DNA from: Aquarana catesbeiana
Lineage: Eukaryota > Chordata > Amphibia > Anura > Ranidae
Direction of reading: 5' to 3'
NCBI RefSeq assembly: GCF_042186555.1
Contig: NC_133324.1
Location: 130,541,655-130,605,654 of the forward strand
Length of the DNA stretch: 64,000 bases
A model generated the notes under the pieces. It searched no databases and was not told where the DNA came from. It worked only from the letters and a program-made list of their open reading frames with translations. Shown in pieces: positions 1 through 10,484 of the stretch. Each line of letters opens with the position of its first letter. The first letter of the stretch is position 1. Made by a program: the position numbers and the translations under genes.

Positions 1-379
1 TTTCAGACGGATGTTGGCTCAAACTTGTCTTGCATACACACGGTCACACAAATGTTGCCGGAAATTCCAATCGGCAAGAACGCGGTGACGTACAACACGT
101 ACGACGAGCCGAGAAAAATGAAGTTCAATAGCCAGTGCGGCTCTTCTACTTGATTCCGAGCATGCGTGGACTGTTGTGCGTCGGAATTGTGTACACACGA
201 TCGGAATTTCTGACAACAAGTTTTGTTGTCTGAAAAAATTTGAGAACCAGCTCTCAAACATTTGTTGACGGAAATTCCGACAGCAAATGACCAATGGAGC
301 CTACACACGGTTGGAATTTCCGACAACGAGCTCACATCGAACATTTGTTGTCGGAAATTCCCATCGTGTGTATGCAGCA
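1..379. mobile_element. Harbinger-type palindromic MITE (left end outside window)
   Basis: The sequence is rich in inverted copies of motifs such as TCGGAAATTCC and CGTGTGTA, with no coding potential of its own. The right end reads GTGTATGCAGCA and is followed by TAA at 380-382, matching the 3-nt TWA target duplication of PIF/Harbinger elements. Two related copies lie at 50985-51372 and 60778-61211, and the same TAA-flanked GTGTGTA-type end closes the Harbinger transposase region at 63708. The left end and its target copy are beyond the window. The short reading frames across it are by-products of the palindrome. I infer mobilisation by a Harbinger transposase; the family name is my reading, not a database match. 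Confidence 0.75.
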
Positions 380-1009
380 TAAGAGCTTAGTCATTTCTTT
401 TTGCACAGTATTAAAAAAGACCTGTGCCCAACCATAAAGAGCACCATAAGTTATGTGTACTAGAATGTAGCTAGAATCATCTGGATTGTGTATGGGGTAC
501 TATTGAGTGGTTTACACTGTATTTCCCATTTATATCTGCATAATTGCTGCCATTATAAATTTGTCCTCACACAAGCAGAAAAAAATATTACTATTAATAA
601 TGGGTTAGAACTTTATTTCTGGGATACCAGGACAATAATTGGGACAGAAAGACACTGAAAGCAATACAAGCCTCCCAAAGGTTCTTAGTCTTCCCCACTC
701 TACTGAATCTGGGGTTTTATTGCTGTATGTCTCCCAACTGTAGAGATATTCTATTACATTGTGTCACACCATCACTAGGACAGGAAGTGAAAGGACTCCA
801 CTGTGGGGACACAGACAGCTATAAAAATCTGACAGAGGTCCTAACACTTCTACACTCTATCCAAAACAAAAAGTCCAAAGGTGTCTATGTTGCTCCCGCA
901 TCCAGAGAAGAGACACCTTAAGACAGGAAGTGTGTTATTGGCTGGAACACCAGTTGAAAATAAAGGGAAAAAGCCTAAAAAAAGAAAACGAATACAGTCA
1001 CCACATTTA
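380..1009. other. No gene recognised
   Basis: AT-rich sequence between two repeats. The short open frames near 727-921 have no recognisable domain and no splice-flanked structure. I see no RNA gene or simple repeat here. Confidence 0.5.
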
Positions 1010-1486
1010 AGGATTAGTAAACTGCAATACATTACATTTTTGTAGCTGTTTATGTGTTCATGTGCAAAATTAATGTGAATGGGAGTGATTATATCAGCTG
1101 CTGCACTTGTATGGTTCTAATGAGGAAAGTGTTGGGGTCTGCATTCCTTTTATACGTGATTTCCCTTTGGGAGTATCTCACCAAAAATGACATTTGTGTT
1201 GCAGGGGATGCTCAACATATGACTGTCTTAATGCAGACTTCTGGGAAATAAGTGAGCCAATAACACACGCAGGAAATTACCTGGGGGGGGTGTTCTGTAC
1301 ACCATCTTTGTACAGCATGCCTCCATATTGCGTTGCATTTTACAGAACATTACAGCAGATTGAAAAGGAAAGGTATTTCTTAATAACAATAAATTACAAT
1401 ATGACTTGTGTCAAATTTTATATGCTATATTATTTTTTTTTTCATTTGCTGTTTTTTTTCCCCACTAAAGTGGCGTTACCCTCTAA
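1010..1486. mobile_element. Degraded non-autonomous element, third copy of the 22493 and 42716 family
   Basis: The block shares long diverged stretches with 22493-23079 and 42716-43181, including a GGAAAGTGTTGGGGTCTGCAT-like segment (only partly conserved), CACCAAAAATGACATTTGTG, TGCAGACTTCTGGGA and the right-hand AAAGTGGCGTTACCCT. The other two copies are bounded by TTAA. Here neither TTAA flank is convincing, so the limits are approximate. It is non-coding. Confidence 0.5.
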
Positions 1487-2774
1487 GGATACTCAGTTTT
1501 CAGATGGTGGCTTCCAGTTCTGAGCTCTGTCAAACCCCTTTGCATCCCTCAGTGTAGACAGGAAGGGGCGTGGCAGGACTCTGACTTTAGAACTGAAAGT
1601 CAATGTTTTGCATAATAAGCTACCTGGGTGGCTCCTGAAGAATCAGTAAAGTTACAGAAAGGTAGGTACTGTATAGTATGTTATTATTCTTTTATGTCAG
1701 GTATGGCTGCTTTCCTTCAGATTTATATTATCTTTCAATTTTTTTCGTGCACGATGCTGAAAGAACAGCATGCAGGCAGCGAATGTGTTAACAAAGATAG
1801 GCACTGTACTCTTTGATTATTCAAAACACTGAGTGTATAAAAAACCATCTAAGATGTGGACAAACAATTAGTTTTGAGTTATTTATCTGGAGTTTGTATG
1901 GTTTAGAAAAACTCCATCTTCCCGGCTGATGCTGTCCTAATGCATTTAACTTGAGCCATCAGCTATGATTAAACACCTGCTGTTGTGGGGAAACAAAGCA
2001 CACTAATCCAATATGTATTTCTGACATCTTAAATATCACCCAGTCCCCTGACATCAGGCACAGCTTTTCCGCGGGATGGAATTCCACAGCATATTTTTCT
2101 AATTTATGGATGGACAATAAATCAAAATTAAGCCTTGGGCAATGAAATATACATCAGTGCGGAATGAACTGACTGCAAACTAGGGCACAAAACAGCCGAG
2201 GGAAGCAGCTCGGAGGCATTAATGGAGCCTAAACACTGCACTGCTAGAAACTTATTGGAGTGGAAGGAGAGAAAAACAAACAGGAAAATGTCATCTATTT
2301 ATACAATTTTTGTGCCTATGTAAATATTATTTTCTTGGTTATGTTGTAAGATTACACATTTTCGAAATGAATCATTTATAATGATAAGGGGTTTATTTGC
2401 AAATCATTATTAAATTGCACATGTTATTCATGGTAAAGGCATACGTTTATTTTACTGAACCGATGTACAGCATCAATTTTCTAAAAAACAAATGACATCA
2501 CTGTGACATAGACAGCTCTTTTTTTTTTTTTTTTTGTCACTCGTCCGGCAACGAGTGGTTAAAGTTCATTTTAAAATGAGCAAAATCTGTAGAATTGGTT
2601 GAAAATTCTCCCAATCGGATGGAAATTTTCATGTCGACCTAAACCATAATGATACCTTATGCGTATACATCATTCAACCACTTCAGGAAATATAATAGGT
2701 ATATGAATTCTGAATTATTTTTATTAAATATTGAATTGTATCAAATTGTATTGTAAGTGTACTGTCTGCCCTCA
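1487..2774. other. No gene; part may be conserved non-coding DNA
   Basis: No repeat family or coding frame is recognised. The stretch 1915-2260 has balanced composition and homeodomain-like TAAT/ATTA cores, unlike the surrounding mobile-element sequence, so it is a weak candidate for conserved regulatory DNA. A poly-T run lies at 2519-2535. Only cross-species alignment could decide this. Confidence 0.3.
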
Positions 2775-2835
2775 TGTTGTAAAGCGCTGCACAAACTGTT
2801 GGCGCTATATAAATCCTGTATAATAATAATAAAAA
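2775..2835. repeat. Short interspersed repeat tail (GCGCTATATAAAT type)
   Basis: The segment reads TGTAAAGCGCTGCACAAACT, then TTGGCGCTATATAAATCCTG, then a short (TAA)n tail. This is a very common 3' tail in frog genomes and marks the end of a 5'-truncated retroposon. A related piece lies at 44970-45060. Confidence 0.55.
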
Positions 2836-3159
2836 GTGATTAAACCACTGTATTTATGTTGTGTGCTGCGCTTGACGTGCATCAAAAAATAGAACACCAT
2901 AAAAACCTGGTATGAGACTCAACTCTAAAATCTAAATACACTGTATGTTTCAGTATCTCATATTATACCATCCAGCAAAAAAACACTCATGCAGTATAAA
3001 AACATATAACCTTTATTGACAAACAAAAAACAAAACAATGTAAAATGTTTTTCACTAAAATTATGAAGACATACATTAACAACATAAACAACACAGACCC
3101 GCTCTTTTATTTCTCTCAATTACTCCTCTATAGAAACCATTCACCTATAAACACATATA

Positions 3160-4058
3160 CACTATATTGCCAAAAGTATTGGGACACACGCCTTTACACG
3201 CACATGAACTTTAGTTACATCCCAGTTTTAGTCCGTAAGGTTCAATATTGAGTTGGCCCACCCTTTGCAGTTATAACAGCTTCAACTTTTCTGGGGCGGC
3301 TGTCCACAAGGTTTAGAAGTGTGTCTATGGAATTGTTTGACCATTCTTCCAGAAGCGCATTTGTGAGGTCAGGGACTGATGAGGATAAAAGAAAAAGAAC
3401 CGCTGCCCAAGGTGTGTGAGGAGAGACTAACAGGAGAGTCTCATAGAGTGCCTGCCCCGGCCCGCCTCCATGGGAAACTTGGAAAGAAGGCCTGGCTCAC
3501 AGTCTTCGTTCTAATTCATCCCAAAGGTGTTCTATCGGGTTAAGGTCAGGACTCTATACAGGCCAGTCAAGTTCCTCCACCCCAAACTTATTCATTCATG
3601 TCTTTATGGACCTTGCTTTGTGCACTGGTGCACAGTCATGTTGGAACAGGTAGGGTCCATCCCCAAACTGTTCCCACAAAGTTGGGAACATGAAATTGTC
3701 CAAAATGTCTTGGTATGCTGACGCCTTGAGTTACCTTCACTGGAACTAAGAGGCCAAGCCTAACCGCCGAAAAACAACCACACACCCTAACCCCCCCCCC
3801 CACACAACAAATGATTTGGACCAGTGCACAATGCAAGGCCCATAAAGACATGGATGAGCGAGTTTGGGGTAGAGGAACTTGACTGGCCTGCATAGACATT
3901 CCCATAGACACACTCCTAAACCTTGTGGACAGCCTTCCCAGAAGAGATGAAGCTATTATAGCTGCAAAGGGTGGGCCAACTTAATATTGAACCCTAAGGA
4001 CTAAGGCTGGAATGCCATTAACTTTTATATGCGTATAAAGGCTTTTAAAAATATAGCG
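3160..4058. mobile_element. Fold-back derivative of a Tc1-like transposon
   Basis: The left end is TA followed by CACTATATTGCCAAAAGTAT, a terminal sequence of a widespread fish and frog Tc1-like family. The first half (3160-3780) is the reverse complement of the transposase 3' half of that family. Instead of continuing into the rest of the gene, the second half (about 3785-4058) returns along the same sequence in inverse orientation: the region around GCCAGTCAAGTTCCTCCAC at 3564 reappears inverted near 3880, and GTTCAATATTGAGTTGGCCC near 3240 reappears inverted near 3975. It ends ATATAGCG followed by TA (4059-4060). A ~100-bp segment at about 3381-3487 is foreign to the Tc1 family. No functional transposase is encoded. 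Confidence 0.8.
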
Positions 4059-4166
4059 TATATTATAATATTCTCTATTCAAATATATTGATGAGTAATT
4101 ATTGTATGTGAATGGATGACAACTATCGACCTCAAGCCAGTTCTCATATAACAGAAATATTGAAAT

Positions 4167-5175
4167 AAACAAACTTTCACAAAGTCCCATATAGGGTGCA
4201 AAATGGAGATGTGTAAGTTCCAAATATCCTTGGATGCTCTTCATAAACTGTATCAAGGATGTCAACAATAAGCAGATTCAGTTTGCTTATAATCCAGATA
4301 TCAGTTACCTTTGTATAATATCCAGTACACCGTAAAGCAACATGGCAGATATGTGTGTCCGGAGGAGGATGAGTGTATAAACCGCCAATTATCACCAAGA
4401 AAAGTTCTGGAATCTTTGAGATATCGCTTTTAAGTTTTAAATTTCCTAGGTGGTGGTGTTCTTCCAAACCTCCCATACATTTAAATAGAGCACTCAAAGA
4501 GCCACATTAGAAAGAAGGTTCAGAAAATGTGTGACAACCAAGTCTAATAAATGTATCCAAGTAAAGATGGCAACCAAGGCTTGGGATCAGATCCACATCC
4601 ATAATAGCCATAAGCATCCATGTATAATAAAGATATACTTTATTATCAACATGGCAGCCAGAGAACTAGCATTTTCAGAAGTAGAGGTCAGCAATAGAAG
4701 TCCACACATCTCACACATTCTATTCATGTTCCACAGACCTGTCACAGTGGAGCTGTCCAAGTGCTGAACTGATGGAAAGTTTTTGTATGAGGAATATGTG
4801 AGATTTTTAAAACTGAACTTCAATCAGCCAAATACAGATATAATAATTAAATGGGAGCTATTGTATTTCTGCTCATTAAGGTTTGAGATTTACCACGCAG
4901 CATAACCTTATCTGATTGGGGAGGAGATCTGATTCTTTACTGCTGCACTTACAGGTCTTATCCCTTTGCAGCCGATAACTGGACAGTGAAAGGAGAAGTG
5001 GCTTAATGAGCTCAAGTCAGATGATACATTTAATAATATATTAAACTTCCTGAATTTATTTGTGCATTTTGCAAAATAATGTGGTTAATGTTTTTGATTT
5101 TTTTCAGTGCAGTATACAGTATAGTGATATCAGGTTGATGCAAAGTAAAGATTCAGATGTCTATAGGATTGTGAC
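4167..5175. repeat. Tandem duplication, copy 1 (1,009 bp)
   Basis: The block starting AAACAAACTTTCACAAAG at 4167 recurs at 5176, an offset of 1,009 bp. The shared sequence continues through the whole unit with only scattered substitutions. The two 106-residue minus-strand frames it contains (4177-4497 and 5186-5506) are near-identical only because of the duplication; I see no evidence that they are genes. The high similarity implies a recent event. Confidence 0.9.
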
Positions 5176-6960
5176 AAACAAACTTTCACAAAGTCCCATA
5201 TAGGGTGCAAAATGAAGATGTGTAAGTTCCAAATATCCTTGGATGCTCTTCATAAACTGTATCAAGGATGTCAACAATAAGCAGATTCAGTTTGCTTATA
5301 ATCCAGATATCAGTTACCTTTGTATAATATCCAGTACACCGTAAAGCAACATGGCAGATATGTGTGTCCGGAGGAGGATGAGTGTATAAACCGCCAATTA
5401 TCACCAAGAAAAGTTCTGGAATCTTTGAGATATCGCTTTTAAGTTTTAAATTTCCTAGGTGGTGGTGTTCTTCCAAGCCTCCCATACATTTAAATAGAGC
5501 ACTCAAAGAGCCACATTAGAAAGAAGGTTCAGAAAATGTGTGACAACCAAGTCTAATAAATGTATCCAAGTAAAGACGGCAACCAAGGCTTGGGATCAGA
5601 TCCACATCCATAATAGCCATAAGCATCCATGTATAATAAAGATATACTTTTTGGTCCCGGCCTTAGTCATCCATGGTCAAAAAGGGAAAGACTGGGTCAT
5701 GAAGGGCTCACTGGTTTTGCCAGATGAAATCGTTTGCATCAGAGCCCTGGTGTCTCCTCTAGTTTTGGGATGGGATCTTGAGGATTCCTTTTGCAAGAAT
5801 TATGACGTTCATCAACCAATTAGAATGCATCCTTCATTGGGCTGACTATATTATAAGCCTAAACCTGACTGGCTGTAGTTTGAGCATCTCAACTGATATT
5901 TCTGCTTCCTTATTAATGGGATTCTGTTAAGGCTCATTCACATTTGTGGCTATTATGGCCACCCCTCTGAAAAATGATCTGCAGAGGATACCTTTTCAGA
6001 GGGCGTTTGACAGGAGGTTAGGAAGCAACATTATGACTTATTGGCGACACACCTCTTTTAAGCCTCAAACATTTCAGCATGCCCCATTCACTCAAATGGG
6101 CTACGTTTGCAGAGGAACTGCCTGCTGAATGTAACATGCCTTTTAATTTTTGCAGTGGCCATGAAGAAAAGCATCGCAGCCGGCAGACGTGTACAGCCCT
6201 AAGAGATTGTATTTCTGTGTTTAAGTGGACCACTGGGGGGAGATTAAACTGCAGCTCAACTTCCAGCTTTTACTGCCTCATGGGCTCCTATGTGGACAAG
6301 CCCTGAAAGCACAAAAAAGGCGCTAATACACAGCCATCCCCTGGTTCATGTAAGAATTCTTGTTTTAGAGTTACAGTGTTTTACCACTATTTTTGCGGGG
6401 CGCCAATGGTTTTCAATGAAATAAAGCCAAAGCATCAACATGGCAGCCAGAGAACTAGCATTTTCAGAAGTAGAGGTCAGCAATAGAAGTCCATACATCT
6501 CACACATTCCATTCATGTTCCACAGACCTGTCACAGTGGAGCTGTCCAAGTGCTGAACTGATGGAAAGTTTTTGTATGAGGAATATGTGAGATTTTAAAA
6601 ACTGAACTTCAATCAGCCAAATACAGATATAATAATTAAATGGGAGCTATTGTATTTCTGCTCATTAAGGCTTGAGATTTACCACGCAGCATAACCTTAT
6701 CTGATTGGGGAGGAGATCTGATTCTTTACTGCTGCACTTACAGGTCTTATCCCTTTGCAGCCGATAACTGGACAGTGAAAGGAGAAGTGGCTTAATGAGC
6801 TCAAGTCAGATGATACATTTAATAATATATTAAACTTCCTGAATTTATTTGTGCATTTTGCAAAATAATGTGGTTAATGTTTTTGATTTTTTTCAGTGCA
6901 ATATACAGTATAGTGATATCAGGTTGATGCAAAGTAAAGATTCAGATGTCTATAGGATTC
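5176..6960. repeat. Tandem duplication, copy 2, split by an insertion
   Basis: Sequence matching copy 1 runs from 5176 to 5650. It stops, and resumes at 6434 (ATCAACATGGCAGCCAGAG, equivalent to 4645) through TCTATAGGATT at about 6958. The junction between copies at 5175/5176 and the end of copy 2 share that same ATAGGATT edge, as expected for a simple tandem duplication. Confidence 0.88.
5651..6433. other. Insertion within the second duplicate copy
   Basis: About 783 bp interrupt copy 2 where copy 1 has about 3 bp. I find no clear terminal inverted repeats, poly-A tail or target duplication, and no recognised coding domain. It may be a decayed mobile element, or copy 1 may have lost the segment. 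Confidence 0.55.
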
Positions 6961-7337
6961 AGATTCCAGGAGTCATTTATCTAAAAGTTTTTTACCCTAT
7001 GGGGAGGCTATTTTCCTCTTGCTTTACATGGACCACCATGCTGAACATTTGGTTATGTGTATCCAACTGACAGTGTCCCCGGTTTACATTGAGGCTGTTT
7101 GGAAGATAACCTTGTTTTCCAAGGAGATTATACAAGTGCTTTGTGACCACTCTTAAATCATGGAAATCACGGTCATGAAAAGTTGGTAAGCGTGTACCCG
7201 TTATCACTTTGGGTGGTGGTGTCTGGTGGTGGCACTTTATGATAACATGAAGGAACAATCTTTCACTTGTTAGCACAACCCGGATGGGACTTTTTTATAA
7301 TCAATTATTTTAATTCACCCTTTTTTCACAATTTATA
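6961..7337. other. No gene recognised
   Basis: No coding domain or repeat with identifiable ends. The minus-strand frame at 6992-7276 has no recognisable similarity. Confidence 0.45.
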
Positions 7338-8456
7338 CACTCACTGGCCACTTTATTAGGTACACCTTGCTAGTACCGGACTGGACCCCCTTTTGCCTTC
7401 AGAACTGCCTTAATTCTTTGTGGCATCGATTCAACAAGGTGTTGGAAACATTCCTCAGAGATTTTGGTTCATATTGACATGATAGCATCACACAGTTGCT
7501 GCAGATTTGTCGGCTGGACATCCATGATGCAAATCTCCCGTTCCACCACATCCTAAATATGCTCTATTGGATTGAGATCTGGTGACTGTGGAGGCCATTG
7601 GAGTACAGTGACCTCATTGTCCAGTGGTGAGATGATTTGAGATTTGTGACATGTTGCATTTTCCTGCTGGAAGGAGCCATCAGAAGATGGGTACACTGTA
7701 GTCATAAAGGGATGGACATGGTCAGCAACAATACTCAGGTAGGCCGTGGTGTTTAAACGATGCTCAGTCGCTCAAAGTGTGCCAAGAAAATATCCCCCAC
7801 ACCATTACACCACCAGCTTGAACATTAATACAAGGCAGGATGGATCCATGCTTTCATGTTTACGCTAAATTCTGACCCTACATCTGAATGTTACAGCTGA
7901 AACCAGGACTCATCAGACCAGACAACAATTTTGAACCTGTGTGAATTTTAGCCTCAGTTTCCTGTTCTTAGCTGACAGGAGTGGCACCCGATGTGGTCTT
8001 CTGCTGCTGTAGCCCATTTACTTTAAGGTTTGATGTGTTGTGCGTTCAGAGATGATATTCTGCATACCTTGGTGTAACGAGTGGTTATTTGAGTTACTGT
8101 TGCCTTTCTATCATCTCAAACCAGTCTGCCCGTTCTCCTCTGACCTCTAACATCAACAAGGAATTTTTGTCCACACAACTGCCTCTCACTGGGTATTTTC
8201 TCCTTTTCGGACCATTCTGTGTAAACCCTAGAGATGGTTTGCATGAAAATCCCAGTAGGTCAACAGTTTTTTTGGCACCAACAAGCATGCCATGTTCAAA
8301 GGCACCTGAAATCCCCTTTTTTCCCCATTTTGATGCTCGGTTTGAACTTCAGCAAGTCGTCTTCACCACATGTAGATGTCTAAAAGCATTGAGATGCTGC
8401 CATGTGATTGGCTAATTAGCAATTTGTGTTACCAAGCAATTGAACAAATGTATCTC
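7338..8456 (-). pseudogene. Tc1-like transposase remnant, family with CACTCACTGGCC ends
   Basis: The left end reads TA then CACTCACTGGCCACTTTATT, the terminus of a Tc1-like family common in fish and frogs. Read on the minus strand, the interior follows that family's DDE transposase order: C-terminal region near 7400-7560, catalytic core near 7560-7900, and the N-terminal helix-turn-helix near 8094-8288, where SLGFTQNGPKRRKYPV and RADWFEMIERQQ are still readable. Many stops and indels break the frame. The right terminus is missing: sequence similarity fades near 8456 without a second inverted repeat, so the copy is truncated on that side and cannot transpose. Confidence 0.8.
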
Positions 8457-8877
8457 TGACATGGAAATTTATAGAAAGGCAACTCCTATCCTCATATTGA
8501 TTAGTGGTTCCAAATTAATAATAACTCCTGCAGTAGGGAACAGACACAAAAGATAAAATCTGCATCTTTCCAAATAACTGTTCTGCTTTAATATGACGTA
8601 ATTCAAGCTTTTTATACACATGATTACGTAGGTATCACATTAATATTACAATTGTACTTATATGGTAACACGGGGCGTAACATAGGCAGGCTAATTCTAA
8701 TCAGGACTCGAAAGAATGCAAACATGTACTGAAAACATTATTAGTGCCGTGTGCACAGTGAGGGCAGTGTGCAATACATACAAAATAGAATACAATTATA
8801 TACAGAACTTACAAATTTCCTTTACACCCTATAAAGTGGCTGTTGAGTGTATATTATTACCTGTTTATTTTAATTTA
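8457..8877. other. No gene recognised
   Basis: AT-rich spacer between two Tc1-like elements. No domain, RNA or tandem repeat is recognised. Confidence 0.45.
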
Positions 8878-10482
8878 CAATGCCTTGCAAAAGTATTCAC
8901 CCCCTTGGCTTTTTACCTATTTTGTTACATTACAGCCTTTAGTTCAATGTTTTTTTAAATCTGAAATATATGTGATGGATCAGAACACAATAGTCTAAGT
9001 TGGTGAAGTAAAATTAAAAAAATATATACATAAAACAATTTTTCAGAAATAAAAAAATGATAATTGGCATGTGCGTATATGTATTCACCCCTTTGTTATG
9101 AAGCTTATAAATAGCTCTGGTGCAACCAATTACCTTCAGAAGTCACATAATTAGTGAAATGATGTCCACTTGTGTGCAATCTAGGTGTCACATGATCTAT
9201 CATTACATATACACACCTTTTTGAAAGGCCCCAGACACTGCCATGAAGACCAAGGAACTCTCCAAACAAGTAAGGGACAATGTTGTTGAGAAGTACAAGT
9301 CAGGGTTAGGTTATAAAAAAATATCCAAATCTTTGATGATCCCTAGGAGCACCATCAAATCTATCATAACCAAATGGAAAGAACATGGCACAACATCAAA
9401 CCTGCCAAGAGACGGCTGCACACAAAAAACCCATGGACCAGGCAAGGAGGACATTAATCAGAGAGGCAGCACAGAGACCTAAGGTAACCATGGAGGAGCT
9501 GGAGAGTTCCACAGCAGAGACTGGAGTATCTGTACAAAGGATGACAATAAGCCGTACACTCCAAAGAGTTGGGTTTTATGGCAGAGTGGGCAAAAGAAAG
9601 CCATTACTGTCAGCAAAAAACAAAATGGCACATTTTGAGTTTGCGAAAAGGCATGTGGGAGACTCCCAAAATGTATGGAGGAAGGTGCTCTGGTCTGATG
9701 AGACTAAAATGGAACTTTTTGGCCATCAAAGAAAATGCTATATCTGGCGCAAACCCAACACATCTCATCACCCAAAGAACACCATCCCCACAGTGAAACA
9801 TGGTGGTGGCAGCATAATGCTGTAGGGATGTTTTTCAGCAGTCGGGACTGGGAAACTGGTCAGACTTGAAGGAAAGATGGATGGTGCTAAATAAAGGGAT
9901 ATTCTTGAGCAAAACCTGTACCACTCTGTGTGTGATTTGAGGCTAGGATGGAGGTTCACCTTCCAGCGGGAAAATGACCCCAATCACACTGCTAAAGCAA
10001 CACTTGAGTGGTTTAAGGGGAAACATGTAAATGTGTTGGAATGGCCTAGTCAAAGCCCAGACCTCAATCCAATAGAAAATCTGTGGTCAGACTTAAAGAT
10101 TTCTGTTCACAAGCGCAAACCATCCAACTTGAAAGAGCTGGAGTAGTTTAGCAAGGAGTAATGGGCAAAAATCCCAGTGGTAAGATGTGGCAAGCTCATA
10201 GAGACTTATCCAAAGCGACTTGGAGCTGTGATAGCCACGAAAAGTGGTTCTACAAAGTATTGCCTTTAGGGGGGTGAATAGTTATGCACATTGACTTTTT
10301 CTGTTATCTTGTTCTATTTGTTGTTTGCTTCACAATAATTACAAAAAAAACATCTTCAAAGTTGTGGGCATGTTCTGTAAATTAAATGATGCAAATCCTC
10401 AAACAATCCATGTTAATTCCAGGTTGTGAGGCAACAAAACACTAAAAATGCCAAGGGGTGTGAATACTTTTGCAAGGCACTG
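8878..10482 (+). mobile_element. Complete Tc1-like transposon (inactive)
   Basis: A 1,605-bp element flanked by TA on both sides (8876-8877 and 10483-10484). The ends are inverted repeats: CAATGCCTTGCAAAAGTATT on the left and AATACTTTTGCAAGGCACTG on the right. Each end also has an inner, similarly oriented copy of the GTATTCACCCC motif (about 9078-9094 on the left, 10268-10290 on the right), giving the IR/DR two-site arrangement seen in Sleeping Beauty-type elements. The interior carries a single transposase reading frame, now broken. Confidence 0.92.
9243..10269 (+). pseudogene. Tc1-like DD34E transposase, broken
   Basis: The start is the ATG at 9243, followed by a helix-turn-helix N-terminus (MKTKELSKQVRDNVVEKYKS). 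Reading is lost in the A-run near 9424-9430, where a single-base length change moves the frame; it continues in the next frame through REAAQRPKVTMEELESST, WSDETKMELFG (first catalytic Asp), VKHGGGSIML, ENDPNHTAK and SPDLNPIENLWSDLK (catalytic Glu). In-frame stops occur at 9823 (TAG), 9892 (TAA), 10144 (TAG) and 10159 (TAA). The usual second catalytic Asp of the QxDND motif is Glu here, so the enzyme would be inactive even without the stops. The frame ends at 10267-10269. Length is close to the ~340 residues of the family. Confidence 0.9.
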
Positions 10483-10484
10483 TA

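Noticed and set aside
4177..5506. Two near-identical 106-residue minus-strand proteins as a duplicated gene
   Set aside because: Their identity is due to the 1,009-bp duplication; there is no recognised domain, and flanking sequence is conserved equally.
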